A stretch of 20,330 bases of DNA, taken from NCBI GenBank assembly GCA_031550525.1, contig JAVBON010000041.1, positions 1 through 20,330 of the forward strand. The letters run 5' to 3'. This stretch comes from WRHT01 sp031550525. Its GTDB lineage: Bacteria > Desulfobacterota > Desulfovibrionia > Desulfovibrionales > Desulfovibrionaceae. The notes below the pieces were generated by a model, which worked only from the letters and a program-made list of their open reading frames with translations, was not told the origin of the DNA and ran no database searches. Both the position numbers and the translations under genes were made by a program. Numbering within the stretch: the stretch's first letter is position 1; each line of letters opens with the position of its first letter. Shown one piece after another: positions 9,026 to 16,090 of the stretch.

Positions 9026-9162
9026 AAACGGCTGGTATGGGTTTGCTTGCCAAATTTTATTGATAATTTTTAACCTGACTTACGCGTGTATTTTAATATT
9101 GCGCCACCAGATCTCTTCAGCATTCATTGTTACCATAATTCTCGTAAACATAACTCCGGTGT

Positions 9163-9210
9163 GATTACCCCGTCAGAACCCCGTATAATTACCCCGCCAG
9201 AATTCCCTAT
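9163..9210. repeat. Two tandem copies of a 24-bp repeat
   Basis: Copies at 9163-9186 and 9187-9210 match at 19 of 24 positions, sharing the cores ATTACCCCG and CAGAA and ending in TAT. Short repeated end sequences of this kind occur at the ends of IS21-type insertion sequences, but no transposase remains here, so the origin is uncertain. Confidence 0.6.
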
Positions 9211-9733
9211 AGGGCATGTCGTTCATATCGCGTCAGGCGCGCGTGATTTATTCACTGCGGGCCGATCTCCTCTGTCTTAGTGCCCATGATCGGCTGTTTA
9301 GGGCGATTCACACAGTTTGCACAAGGCCACGGCGGGTTTTGTCGAAAGCCCAGAAGACGCGTCAAGGGTATCTATTGTATGTGCGGCATGCGGTATGTTT
9401 AACCCTATCAAGGCGTGGCATCGGTAGCCGGTTATAAGTTGTTACAATACATTTTTATAGTTATATGCGTTTCCAATTTTTATCAGGACAGCAAAGGCAA
9501 AAGTAAAACAGAGATACGCGTATGCATATAATTGCATGTATTCATTAATATAATTTTAATCAGTCCAGTTTAATTTTTCGGATTGGTGTTATAATGATAA
9601 ATTATTTTAAAAGAAATCAAATACAATAATAGCAATATATTTTTGCCAAGTATAAAAATGATTAGCACCTAAAAAAGTACTTACGGGAGTGTACAATCCG
9701 CCAATAATCGCAAAGTTACACATCTGAGGTAAA

Positions 9734-9773
9734 AACGGCGTTAAAACAGAATTTCGCGTCTGTCGGCGCCGTT
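9734..9773. promoter_or_regulatory. Two-part hairpin upstream of the chemoreceptor gene
   Basis: The outer stem pairs AACGGCG (9734-9740) with CGCCGTT (9767-9773). The inner stem pairs ACAGA (9746-9750) with TCTGT (9759-9763) around an 8-base loop. On the minus strand the outer stem runs into CCGTTTTTA, like a factor-independent terminator. On the plus strand it would be a 5'-UTR structure if transcription starts upstream. No minus-strand gene is known to end here. Confidence 0.4.
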
Positions 9774-9893
9774 GTGAAAAGCAGAAAGGGAGTTAGCGAA
9801 TTTTCCAGTGGTTGCGTGGTGCAAACGGGGCCTTCTCTTTGTTTTTCCGGTAATGTGCATTGCCGGAGTATTTTAAACAGGAGGCCTTGCGTC

Positions 9894-10070
9894 ATGGTCA
9901 ATGGGCAGGAGATTGAAAAATCCGCAACACTAGGAGCACGCTATGCGATTTTTGGAGAACATGAACGTAGGCAAAAAAATAATTTGTCTCTCTTTGGCTT
10001 TATTACTTTTTATGACGATAATCACCATTTTCAGTATCCGTTCGCTAAATACAATCAAAACAGAACTTAA
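9894..10070 (+). other. Possible 58-codon leader ORF overlapping the chemoreceptor start
   Basis: An AGGAGG lies 9 bases before ATG 9894, the best ribosome site in the vicinity. The frame runs 58 codons and overlaps the first 128 bases of the chemoreceptor gene in another frame. The peptide (MVNGQEIEKSATLGARYAIF at its start) resembles nothing I know, and its later part is an out-of-frame reading of the receptor. It may be a translated leader that couples to receptor translation, or a chance ORF. Confidence 0.25.
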
Positions 10071-11709
10071 CCTCCTGTATGAGGTGGATCTGCCCGCCCT
10101 GAGCTCCGCAAAAGAGGTGAACATTCTGTTTCTTTCGGCATCACGCGCTATGCGCAATATGAACCTGTTTCTCAATCAAAACGACCTTGAGACCGTGGCG
10201 CGTTATCGTGACCGCTACAACGGCTATATGCAAGATCTGTGGGCGGAATTTGATGGAATTGGGCCAAACATTGTTACCGATGCCGGTAAACAGGTCTTTA
10301 CCAGAGCGAGTGAAAGCCTGAAAAAAGTTGAAGCGATGCAGCGCGGCACCATTGAGCGCGTCAAAACCGGGCTGCAGTTCAACGCCATGCTTAAAGAGCT
10401 TGTAGACACACGCCCCAGTGAAGACCAGGCAGAAGCTTTGCTCGCCGAACTTGTGACGGTTATGGACGAAGAAGCCCGCCTGCGCGCCGTGGGAGCAAAC
10501 CATTTGTACAGGCAAACTTTATATATCAGTTTGGCTATTTCCTTAGTGGCGTTGTTTGCAAGCGTGTTTCTAGGCGTGATGATCAAGAGGGCCATAGCCA
10601 ATCCTTTAGTCAGCGTAGCGGGCAAGGCCGCAAAAGTAGCCGATGGCGACTTGGGGCAGGAGTTCAAATTCCATCGTTCTGACGAAATTGGCGCTCTGGC
10701 TACAGCCTTGGAGAGAATGGTCGCCAACTTGCGCCAACGCATCGGCGAAGCGGAACAAAAAAGCCATGAGGCTGAGGAGCAAAGCCAAAAGGCCATGGAG
10801 GCCATGAGTGAAGCCCAAAAAGCCAAAGAAGCGGCCGAAGATGGCCAGAAAATTATTCTTACAGCGGCTGAGGATGTGGAGGTTGTGGTAAGCAGGCTTT
10901 CAACAGCCAGCGAAGAGCTCTCCTCTCAAGTTGTGGAATCCAGCCATAGCATGGATATTCAGCGCGACCGTCTTGCCTCTTCGGCCACTGCCATGGAAGA
11001 AATGAACTCCACGGTGCTTGAGGTGGCGCGCAACGCCGGCGTTGCTTCCGAAGGCTCGGAACGGGCCAGAAACAAAGCCAGCGACGGCGAGGAAATTGTC
11101 CGTCAGTCCATACAGTCTATCAGTGATGTGCAAAGCGACATGGTTGACCTGAGGGTCAACATGGAAGAACTTGGGAAACAGGCCGAATCCATAGGCACGG
11201 TTATGACCGTAATTTCTGATATTGCGGACCAGACCAACCTGCTGGCGCTAAACGCCGCCATTGAGGCTGCACGGGCCGGCGAGGCTGGGCGCGGTTTTGC
11301 CGTAGTGGCGGACGAAGTGCGCAAGCTGGCCGAAAAAACCATGACCGCCACCAAAGAGGTAGGCAGCGCCATCTTGGGCATACAAAACAGCACCAGCCAA
11401 AGTATCAAGTCCGTGGAACGCACGACAGACAACCTTGATTCGGCTTCGAACCTGGTGACAAAATCCGGCGAGGCCCTGTCGCAAATTGTGGAGGAATCAA
11501 TCCAAACCGCAGATCAGGTGCGCAACATCGCCACTGCGGCGGAGCAACAATCGGCCAGTAGCGAAGAAATTACAAGCGCGCTTGACGAGATAAGCAACAT
11601 GTCCAATGAAACGGCCACAGCCTTGCAACATTCGGCGCAGGCCGTCTCGGAATTGGCCAGCCAGACGCAGGAGTTGCAAGAACTGGTAAACAAGCTGCGT
11701 ACCGTTTGA
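9943..11709 (+). CDS. Methyl-accepting chemotaxis protein with 4HB-type sensor
   Basis: A 588-residue transmembrane chemoreceptor. TM1 is at residues about 13-32. A helical periplasmic ligand domain of about 155 residues follows, of the four-helix-bundle (4HB_MCP) kind. TM2 is at about 192-215 and HAMP at about 216-270. A charged coiled coil rich in Glu, Lys and Ala (about 270-300) then leads into the signalling hairpin. The tip, which binds CheA and CheW, includes IADQTNLLALNAAIEAARAG and GRGFAVVADEVRKLAEK around residues 424-465. The C-terminus ends LVNKLRTV with no NWETF-type CheR/CheB tether. AGGAGC 6 bases before ATG 9943 supports the start. The gene stands alone, with a strong terminator downstream, and no other che genes are present. 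The ligand is unknown. Confidence 0.95.
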   Translation: MRFLENMNVGKKIICLSLALLLFMTIITIFSIRSLNTIKTELNLLYEVDLPALSSAKEVNILFLSASRAMRNMNLFLNQNDLETVARYRDRYNGYMQDLWAEFDGIGPNIVTDAGKQVFTRASESLKKVEAMQRGTIERVKTGLQFNAMLKELVDTRPSEDQAEALLAELVTVMDEEARLRAVGANHLYRQTLYISLAISLVALFASVFLGVMIKRAIANPLVSVAGKAAKVADGDLGQEFKFHRSDEIGALATALERMVANLRQRIGEAEQKSHEAEEQSQKAMEAMSEAQKAKEAAEDGQKIILTAAEDVEVVVSRLSTASEELSSQVVESSHSMDIQRDRLASSATAMEEMNSTVLEVARNAGVASEGSERARNKASDGEEIVRQSIQSISDVQSDMVDLRVNMEELGKQAESIGTVMTVISDIADQTNLLALNAAIEAARAGEAGRGFAVVADEVRKLAEKTMTATKEVGSAILGIQNSTSQSIKSVERTTDNLDSASNLVTKSGEALSQIVEESIQTADQVRNIATAAEQQSASSEEITSALDEISNMSNETATALQHSAQAVSELASQTQELQELVNKLRTV

Positions 11710-11769
11710 CAGGTAAGAGAATCAATTGTAAAATCGGCAGGTTGTTTAAGTCTTATAAGGTATATTGTC

Positions 11770-11802
11770 GGCCAGCGCCATTGCGGCGCTGGCCTTTTTC
11801 TT
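11770..11802 (+). terminator. Rho-independent terminator of the chemoreceptor gene
   Basis: A perfect 10-bp stem (GGCCAGCGCC / GGCGCTGGCC) with a 5-base loop is followed by TTTTTCTT, 60 bp after the stop codon. Confidence 0.93.
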
Positions 11803-12032
11803 GTTCAAGCCCGTTGGCGCTTCTCCCTTTGCGTATTTCTGAGGGCATAATACCAAATTACTCTGAACTATTTAGCATTGTGCCGCGTGGCGATAACGCC
11901 ATAACGCATCTTTTGAATAACGGCATGCTACTTCATGTTGTCTCATACCCAATATAAAAGTGATTGGATTTATTTTTCAAACAATGGCCGTGGCTTCACC
12001 CTGTTTTTCTCAGGCTGGCGCACCCGTTTACA

Positions 12033-12069
12033 TTGTCATGCAACCATGTTTACGTATATATAGCTATAT
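12033..12069 (+). promoter_or_regulatory. Candidate sigma70 promoter with palindrome over the -10
   Basis: TTGTCA at 12033-12038 is followed after 16-18 bp by TATATA (12055-12062). The perfect palindrome ATATAGCTATAT (12058-12069) overlaps the -10 region, about 40 bp before the start codon of the next gene. The rest of the 11803-12109 gap shows nothing else I can assign. Confidence 0.4.
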
Positions 12070-12109
12070 GCAAACTATTAAAAACCGTTGTCAGCAAAGG
12101 GAGGCCTTC

Positions 12110-13264
12110 ATGGCTCAAGCGTCGGCGAAGCCTAAGAGAAAAAAACTGAAACTTCTGTTTATTGGCCTTGCCGTTATAGTTGCGGCGGCTTTGGGCTTTT
12201 TTGCTCTCGACATGATGGGCGTATTCACAAAGTATGATACTTACCAATACGTCCGCGCGGACGCCCAGCCCCTTACCGGGCAAGATCTAAAAACAATTGA
12301 AACCGTTCTCTCGGCGCGGGTTGCCGATATGCACCCCGGCGGACGGGGCTATGGCATGCCGAAAATGAAACTGCGCGGTGGCGTTTTAGAGGCAAAGGTG
12401 GTCCCGCATCAGGTCGACCGTCAGGTTATGCATGTTACCATGTCCACGGGAAAGTTTCGCCTTTTGGATGCCCAAGGCGGGCAGGCGGCCGGTCCGGAGG
12501 ACATAACCGCCATTACCAAAGAGTTTAACGGCCAGACCAACCAAATTAGCGTTACCCTTACGGATGAGGCCATGCAACGCATTCGCGCCGAGTTTGCCAA
12601 TAAAACCTCCGCTTACAGTCTGGAATTGGACGGGAGGCCGGTGCAAAGCCTTTACCGCATTTCCGCTAAAACCAGCGGCAATTCCATTGCCATTGCCGAT
12701 GGGTACTTCGGCATTACAGATGCCATAATCGCAGCCTCCAGGCACCCCTTGGGCATCCGGCTGGAAGACGTCAACCCGCCTGAGCCGGAGAGAGGGCAAG
12801 ATTCAGCCAGTGCCCGGCACATGCCGGATACAGCCTCGTCCATGCCTCCCCTTGCCGCGCCTGCGGATAAACCGCAGCTTGCCGAGGGCGAGCGGCTATA
12901 TAACGGCAGCGGCAAGTTGCAATACAGCGAGAGCGTGGCCGTAAGTTTTGTGCTTACCGCCGATAAAAGCGAAATACGCGACCTTAGCATAACGATTATA
13001 AACCTGGAGTATTCCACGACTAGCGGAAACAGCCACATCACGCGCCGGGTGGGGTCATCCACCACCAAGCTTTCCGGCAATGTGCCGGTGCAAAACGGGC
13101 AGGTTGACGCGCGGTTTGGCGCAGGCAACAGACTGACCCTGAGCGGAGTTGGGAGAGATGAGGCCACCGGCGTTTTGCAGTTTAGCCATACTTTTCACGA
13201 TACCCCAAGCGTTACCGTGGATTTGGGCTCAACGCCCCTGACACTGCGGGTAGAGAAACAGTAG
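12110..13264 (+). CDS. Membrane-anchored periplasmic protein with SecD P1-head-like domain; function unknown
   Basis: The 384-residue product starts at ATG 12110, with GGGAGG 6 bases upstream; an in-frame ATG at 11960 has no such site. A basic N-terminus (KPKRKKLK) and one helix (about 15-38) predict an inner-membrane anchor with the rest in the periplasm. Residues about 88-222 resemble the P1 head of SecD: LEAKVVPHQVD, then ISVTLTDEAMQRI, SLELDGRPVQSLYRISA and ISxxDAIIAASRHPLGIRLE, matching the SecD pattern VxxTLxxEGxxxF ... LDGxVxSxPxI ... A..LA..L..G.LP..L. The multi-helix SecD channel domain is absent. A Pro/Ala linker (about 223-262) leads to a beta-rich C-terminal domain (about 263-384) that I do not recognise. 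No secF, yajC or secD is nearby, so a role in protein export is not implied. The similarity was judged by eye. Confidence 0.75.
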   Translation: MAQASAKPKRKKLKLLFIGLAVIVAAALGFFALDMMGVFTKYDTYQYVRADAQPLTGQDLKTIETVLSARVADMHPGGRGYGMPKMKLRGGVLEAKVVPHQVDRQVMHVTMSTGKFRLLDAQGGQAAGPEDITAITKEFNGQTNQISVTLTDEAMQRIRAEFANKTSAYSLELDGRPVQSLYRISAKTSGNSIAIADGYFGITDAIIAASRHPLGIRLEDVNPPEPERGQDSASARHMPDTASSMPPLAAPADKPQLAEGERLYNGSGKLQYSESVAVSFVLTADKSEIRDLSITIINLEYSTTSGNSHITRRVGSSTTKLSGNVPVQNGQVDARFGAGNRLTLSGVGRDEATGVLQFSHTFHDTPSVTVDLGSTPLTLRVEKQ

Positions 13265-13309
13265 GGCGTATTGCCGCGCTAACTTAAAAACTCCTGTTTT
13301 TTGAACACT

Positions 13310-13336
13310 AAAAAGGGCTCTTGAGAAATCAAGAGC
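13310..13336 (-). terminator. Terminator of the ClC-small-ORF unit
   Basis: A perfect 8-bp stem (GCTCTTGA / TCAAGAGC, loop of four) is followed on the minus strand by CCTTTTTAG. It lies 32 bp beyond the last minus-strand stop codon (13369). On the plus strand there is no T-run, although it could also limit readthrough from the gene ending at 13264. Confidence 0.8.
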
Positions 13337-13368
13337 ACTAAACAATAGTATACGCTGTCGACTTTTAT

Positions 13369-13473
13369 TCACCTTTCAGCGATTACGTCCGCCAAATCGC
13401 CAGGCAAGCCCTTGAGGGCTTCGGCAATACAAATGATCATACCCGCGTCGGGGCACTTCCCGCCAATCTTCAT
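13369..13473 (-). CDS. Small ORF, 34 residues, unknown
   Basis: The ATG at 13473 overlaps the TGA of the preceding ORF (TGATG), an arrangement typical of translational coupling, and there is no ribosome site of its own. The peptide contains GGKCPDAGMIICIAEALKGL and ends DVIAER before a TGA, 32 bp short of a terminator. Codon choice looks coding. It may be the C-terminal half of an 83-residue protein split by a frameshift between the two ORFs, since the two join without a gap. I recognise no family. Confidence 0.4.
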   Translation of the reverse strand: MKIGGKCPDAGMIICIAEALKGLPGDLADVIAER

Positions 13474-13619
13474 CAGCGGGAGGTAGCCCGTGCCTGCCAC
13501 GCCAGGGCCCGCCAATTCCGTTTTTGGTCAACCTCGCTGCCCGGCGGCAGGGGTACAACACGTTTTTTGCCGGGCTGGGCAGCGCCCGTATCTGAACTAA
13601 TCCGGCTTCGTCCCGCCAT
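13473..13619 (-). CDS. Small ORF, 48 residues, unknown, downstream of the ClC gene
   Basis: GGAGG 7 bases before ATG 13619 is a good ribosome site, and the ORF begins 26 bp after the ClC stop codon, so the two are probably cotranscribed. The peptide is basic and hydrophilic (MAGRSRISSDTGAAQPGKKR at its start, ending WQARATSR). It has no signal peptide or membrane helix. The competing 85-codon GTG frame over the same bases has no ribosome site at its start and a less natural composition. I recognise no family. Confidence 0.45.
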   Translation of the reverse strand: MAGRSRISSDTGAAQPGKKRVVPLPPGSEVDQKRNWRALAWQARATSR

Positions 13620-13645
13620 GCCTTTGCCTCCACCGCTTTCCAATT

Positions 13646-14917
13646 TTACCCTGCCGCGCGGTTATTTATGCTCTCCAGCAGTTTGGCTGCGCCAACAGCG
13701 CCTGCCACGGCCAGGATGATTGGATAAAAGGCGTCGTGGTTTATATGGGTTAGCTCATATACAAGCACAATGGCGGTCAGGGGCATATGGGCGGCGGCAG
13801 CCAGAAAGGCGGCCGCGCCTATCAGGGCCAGGTGGCTTTCGGCTATGGGGGGTAAAAACATATTCCACAGGCTGCCCAGCACAATGCCAGTTAAAGCCCC
13901 CTGCAGCAGGCAAGGGGTCATCAGCCCGCCACCGGCCCCTGCCTTGCATGAGCTTACGGTAACGATAAAGCGTAAAAACAGCAGAACCACGGCCAGAACC
14001 GGGGTGAGGGAACTTAAAAGGCCAAGTTGTAGCGGGCCTTTGCCGTTGCCCAAAAGCTCCGGAAAAGGAACGGCCAGCAGCCCTATAAACAGAAAGTTGG
14101 CCAAACAGGCGGGAATGCGCCCCAGCCCGGATGCCGCGCTACTGCGGGCTTTGGCGATTGTTTCGGTAAAAAGCCAGGCTGCCGCGCCCAAGAGCGGCCC
14201 GGCGCAGGCGGCCCAAAACAGGAGCGGGGCGTTGGGGCTTATGGGCAACACAAGGTAGGTGCGGGCATCGCCCAGCCCGGCCCAGGCGAACAGCGAGGCC
14301 AGAACGCAGGCCAGCAGGGCGGCCGAAATATAGCGGCCAGATAGGGAGAAAAGCAGGGTCTCCAGCGTAAAAAGGGCTCCGGCCAAGGGCACGTTGTACA
14401 CGGCAGCCAGGCCCGCGCCGGCGCCGCAGGCCACAAGCAGGGCTGTATCGGCATCGCCAAGGCCAAGGCGCTTGCCTATGCGCCCGGCGCACAACGCGCC
14501 AAGCTCACGCGGCGCGCCTTCGCGCCCCAAGGGCGAGCCCATGCCCACGGTTACCACCTGCAGCAGGGCATTGGCCAAAGTCGCAGGCACGGGCATGGGG
14601 CGTGGCGGCATTGCGGAGGCTTCGGTTATGCCTATGGGGGCGTTTTTGGAACGGAACAGAAAAAACCAGCCTAACCCGGCTACAAGGCCGCACATGGCCA
14701 GAGCAAAAAGGCGGCGGCCAGGCGAGGCCATGGCCACTCCCTGCAAAAAACTGGCGGCCTCCGTAAGGCTGTCAAAGCCGTAGCCAAAGGCCAGGTGCTG
14801 CACGGCATGCAAAACCCAGGTCAGGGCCATGCCCGCGCATCCGGCGCAAAGGCCTGTGGCGGCCATGCCCGCAAAAAGAGCGGCCAAGCGTTTAAAGGGC
14901 TGTGAATTAAGGGTCAT
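13646..14917 (-). CDS. Short ClC-family chloride channel or Cl-/H+ antiporter
   Basis: The 423-residue polytopic inner-membrane protein (ATG 14917; an in-frame TTG at 14941 would add 8 residues; neither has a strong ribosome site) moves chloride or a similar anion. Family signatures are the anion-filter motif GREGAP, whose Glu corresponds to the gating glutamate of GREGP in canonical ClC, the segment AGLAAVYNVPLAGALFTLE (canonical AAAFNAPLAG), and GGGLMTP (canonical GxFxP). The expected GSGIP motif is not recognisable; the aligned stretch reads NAPIGITEA. At 423 residues it is slightly shorter than the usual 430-470 of membrane-only bacterial ClC proteins, and it has no CBS domains. Two tiny ORFs follow in the same direction before a terminator. 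Whether it is a channel or an antiporter cannot be told from the sequence. Confidence 0.9.
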   Translation of the reverse strand: MTLNSQPFKRLAALFAGMAATGLCAGCAGMALTWVLHAVQHLAFGYGFDSLTEAASFLQGVAMASPGRRLFALAMCGLVAGLGWFFLFRSKNAPIGITEASAMPPRPMPVPATLANALLQVVTVGMGSPLGREGAPRELGALCAGRIGKRLGLGDADTALLVACGAGAGLAAVYNVPLAGALFTLETLLFSLSGRYISAALLACVLASLFAWAGLGDARTYLVLPISPNAPLLFWAACAGPLLGAAAWLFTETIAKARSSAASGLGRIPACLANFLFIGLLAVPFPELLGNGKGPLQLGLLSSLTPVLAVVLLFLRFIVTVSSCKAGAGGGLMTPCLLQGALTGIVLGSLWNMFLPPIAESHLALIGAAAFLAAAAHMPLTAIVLVYELTHINHDAFYPIILAVAGAVGAAKLLESINNRAAG

Positions 14918-15037
14918 ATGCCAGTATAGCGCTAAAAACAAAAATATTAAAGAAGGTTGAACATTTTTTTGTGATATTTCGAGTTACAAAATGCAGAGGG
15001 GCGGAGCCAGGCACTTATAATTTTGTCTTTATCAACC

Positions 15038-15282
15038 AGATAGTGTAGCCCCGAGGAGTATTTTTGTTCTCTGCCAATAAAAAAGGTCTTTTTATTGAGG
15101 TAGTGTAGTCTTACGGCATTCGACCGACAATTATGCAGGAATGTATAATTGGACGCGAGCAACGCGAGTGCTCCGCAGGGGTGAGGCACAGGACGTGCCG
15201 AATTAAATGAAAAGACTTTTTGACGCAGGTAGAGCGAGCGCGGCCTGTGCGAGGCAAAAAGACCCTCGTGACCACACTATCT
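15038..15282. repeat. Cluster of a 19-bp repeat in direct and inverted copies (MITE-like candidate)
   Basis: Three copies share AGRTAGTGTRG: 15038-15056 and 15098-15116 on the plus strand, and 15264-15282 on the minus strand. The outer inverted pair matches at 16 of 19 positions. The DNA between them is full of potential stems: CAATAAAAA/TTTTTATTG (15075-15097), CAATTAT/ATAATTG, GGCAC/GTGCC, and CTTTTTG/CAAAAAG enclosing CGCAGG/CCTGTGCG (about 15212-15261). It has no coding capacity of note. This fits a small non-autonomous mobile element or a structured repeat; no target duplication was identified. Confidence 0.5.
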
Positions 15283-15363
15283 AAAGTGGACTTCCCCCTT
15301 TTTGTGCCGTACAAATGTAAAAAGCCCGCAGTTGGTTATATTCAGCAAGATAAGGAGCCCTCC

Positions 15364-15903
15364 ATGTATTTTGATAAAAAAGGCCCCGGCAATACGGAAG
15401 AAACGGTGCGCCTGGCGCTTGAGGCGGCTGAGGAAAACGGCATTAGCCATATTGTGGTTGCGTCCTCGCACGGCAACACCGCCATGCTGCTGGCCGGTAC
15501 CGGCAAAAATGTTGTTTGCGTAACCCACGCCAACGGTTTTAGAGAGCCCGGCGCCAACGAGCTTTCGGCGGAAAATCGCGGTAAGCTTGTGGCGGAAGGC
15601 ATAAAAGTGCTAACGGCCACGCATGTTCTAAGCGGGGTGGAGCGGGGCATAAGCAACAAGAACCACGGCATGTATCCGGCCGAGATTATGTCGGAAACCT
15701 TGCGCATGTTCGGGCAGGGCACAAAGGTGTGCGTGGAGGTTGCCATTATGGCGCTGGATGCCGGGCTGATTCCGTATGGCGAGCGTATTGTCGCCATAGG
15801 CGGCACGGCGAGCGGGGCCGATACGGCGGTGATTATGACGCCAGCCCACGCCAACGGCGTGTTTGGCACCAGAATACACGAAATTGTCTGCAAGCCTCGC
15901 TGA
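15364..15903 (+). CDS. Free-standing pyruvate-kinase C-terminal (alpha/beta) domain protein
   Basis: A 179-residue cytoplasmic protein. ATG 15364 is preceded by AAGGAG at 6 bases; an upstream in-frame start at 15220 lies inside the repeat cluster and is rejected. It matches the C-terminal domain of pyruvate kinase and nothing else of that enzyme: the TIM-barrel catalytic and B domains are missing, so it cannot be a pyruvate kinase. Typical stretches are the N-terminal TEETVRLALEAAEENGISHI, VVASSHGNTAMLLAG and VVCVTHANGF, then the C-terminal IVAIGGTASGADTAVIMTPA. Such stand-alone proteins occur in archaea and sulfate reducers; their function is unsettled. The gene is monocistronic and ends before a hairpin terminator shared with the convergent small gene. 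Confidence 0.88.
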   Translation: MYFDKKGPGNTEETVRLALEAAEENGISHIVVASSHGNTAMLLAGTGKNVVCVTHANGFREPGANELSAENRGKLVAEGIKVLTATHVLSGVERGISNKNHGMYPAEIMSETLRMFGQGTKVCVEVAIMALDAGLIPYGERIVAIGGTASGADTAVIMTPAHANGVFGTRIHEIVCKPR

Positions 15904-15994
15904 GGCAGGCGCGCGCACTACCGCGCATATAATCTGGCTGCCCATGCTTGTCGTTACTGTTGCAGCCAGCCGGTTGGAGCAGGTAAATAAAAGC

Positions 15995-16029
15995 AGCGAG
16001 AGGTTACGATAAAATCGCAACCTCTCGCT
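15995..16029. terminator. Bidirectional terminator between convergent genes
   Basis: A perfect 11-bp stem pairs AGCGAGAGGTT with AACCTCTCGCT. On the minus strand it is followed by GCTTTTATTT, which fits the end of the 37-residue ORF at 16091; on the plus strand only TT follows the stem. It lies 91 bp after the pyruvate-kinase-C-like stop codon. Confidence 0.85.
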
Positions 16030-16090
16030 TTCAACCGATTAAGACCCCAAATTTGTTCCGTAATCGTCGCAATCAGGGAACAGAGTGTAA

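Larger units (their letters stand above)
9026..9893. other. Long non-coding gap with relic-like segments
   Basis: Nearly 870 bp lie between the EamA gene and the ribosome-site region of the chemoreceptor. The first half (to about 9440) is moderately GC-rich and carries only short ORFs of 60-75 codons with no recognisable similarity. It holds a 24-bp tandem repeat and could be the remnant of a decayed element. From about 9440 to 9720 the DNA is strongly AT-rich, with a TATAAT at 9590-9595 but no clear -35. Hairpins occur at 9734-9773 and 9846-9867. Confidence 0.55.

Noticed and set aside
10141..11679. Several long minus-strand ORFs (up to 200 codons) inside the chemoreceptor gene
   Set aside because: They are antisense shadows of a clear MCP coding sequence.
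11960..12109. A 50-residue N-terminal extension of the SecD-head-like protein
   Set aside because: ATG 11960 lacks a ribosome site, the extension covers the probable promoter, and ATG 12110 has GGGAGG at ideal distance followed by a normal membrane anchor.
13376..13633. An 85-codon minus-strand frame starting at GTG 13633
   Set aside because: It has no ribosome site at its start. The GGAGG at 13627-13631 instead serves ATG 13619 in another frame, which together with the following ORF has better codon use.
14947..15189. An 80-codon minus-strand ORF with an internally repeated LHYL-K motif
   Set aside because: The internal repeat simply reflects the 19-bp DNA repeats; there is no ribosome site or known similarity.
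15220..15363. A 48-residue extension of the pyruvate-kinase-C-like protein
   Set aside because: It runs through the repeat cluster; ATG 15364 with AAGGAG gives the family's usual N-terminus.
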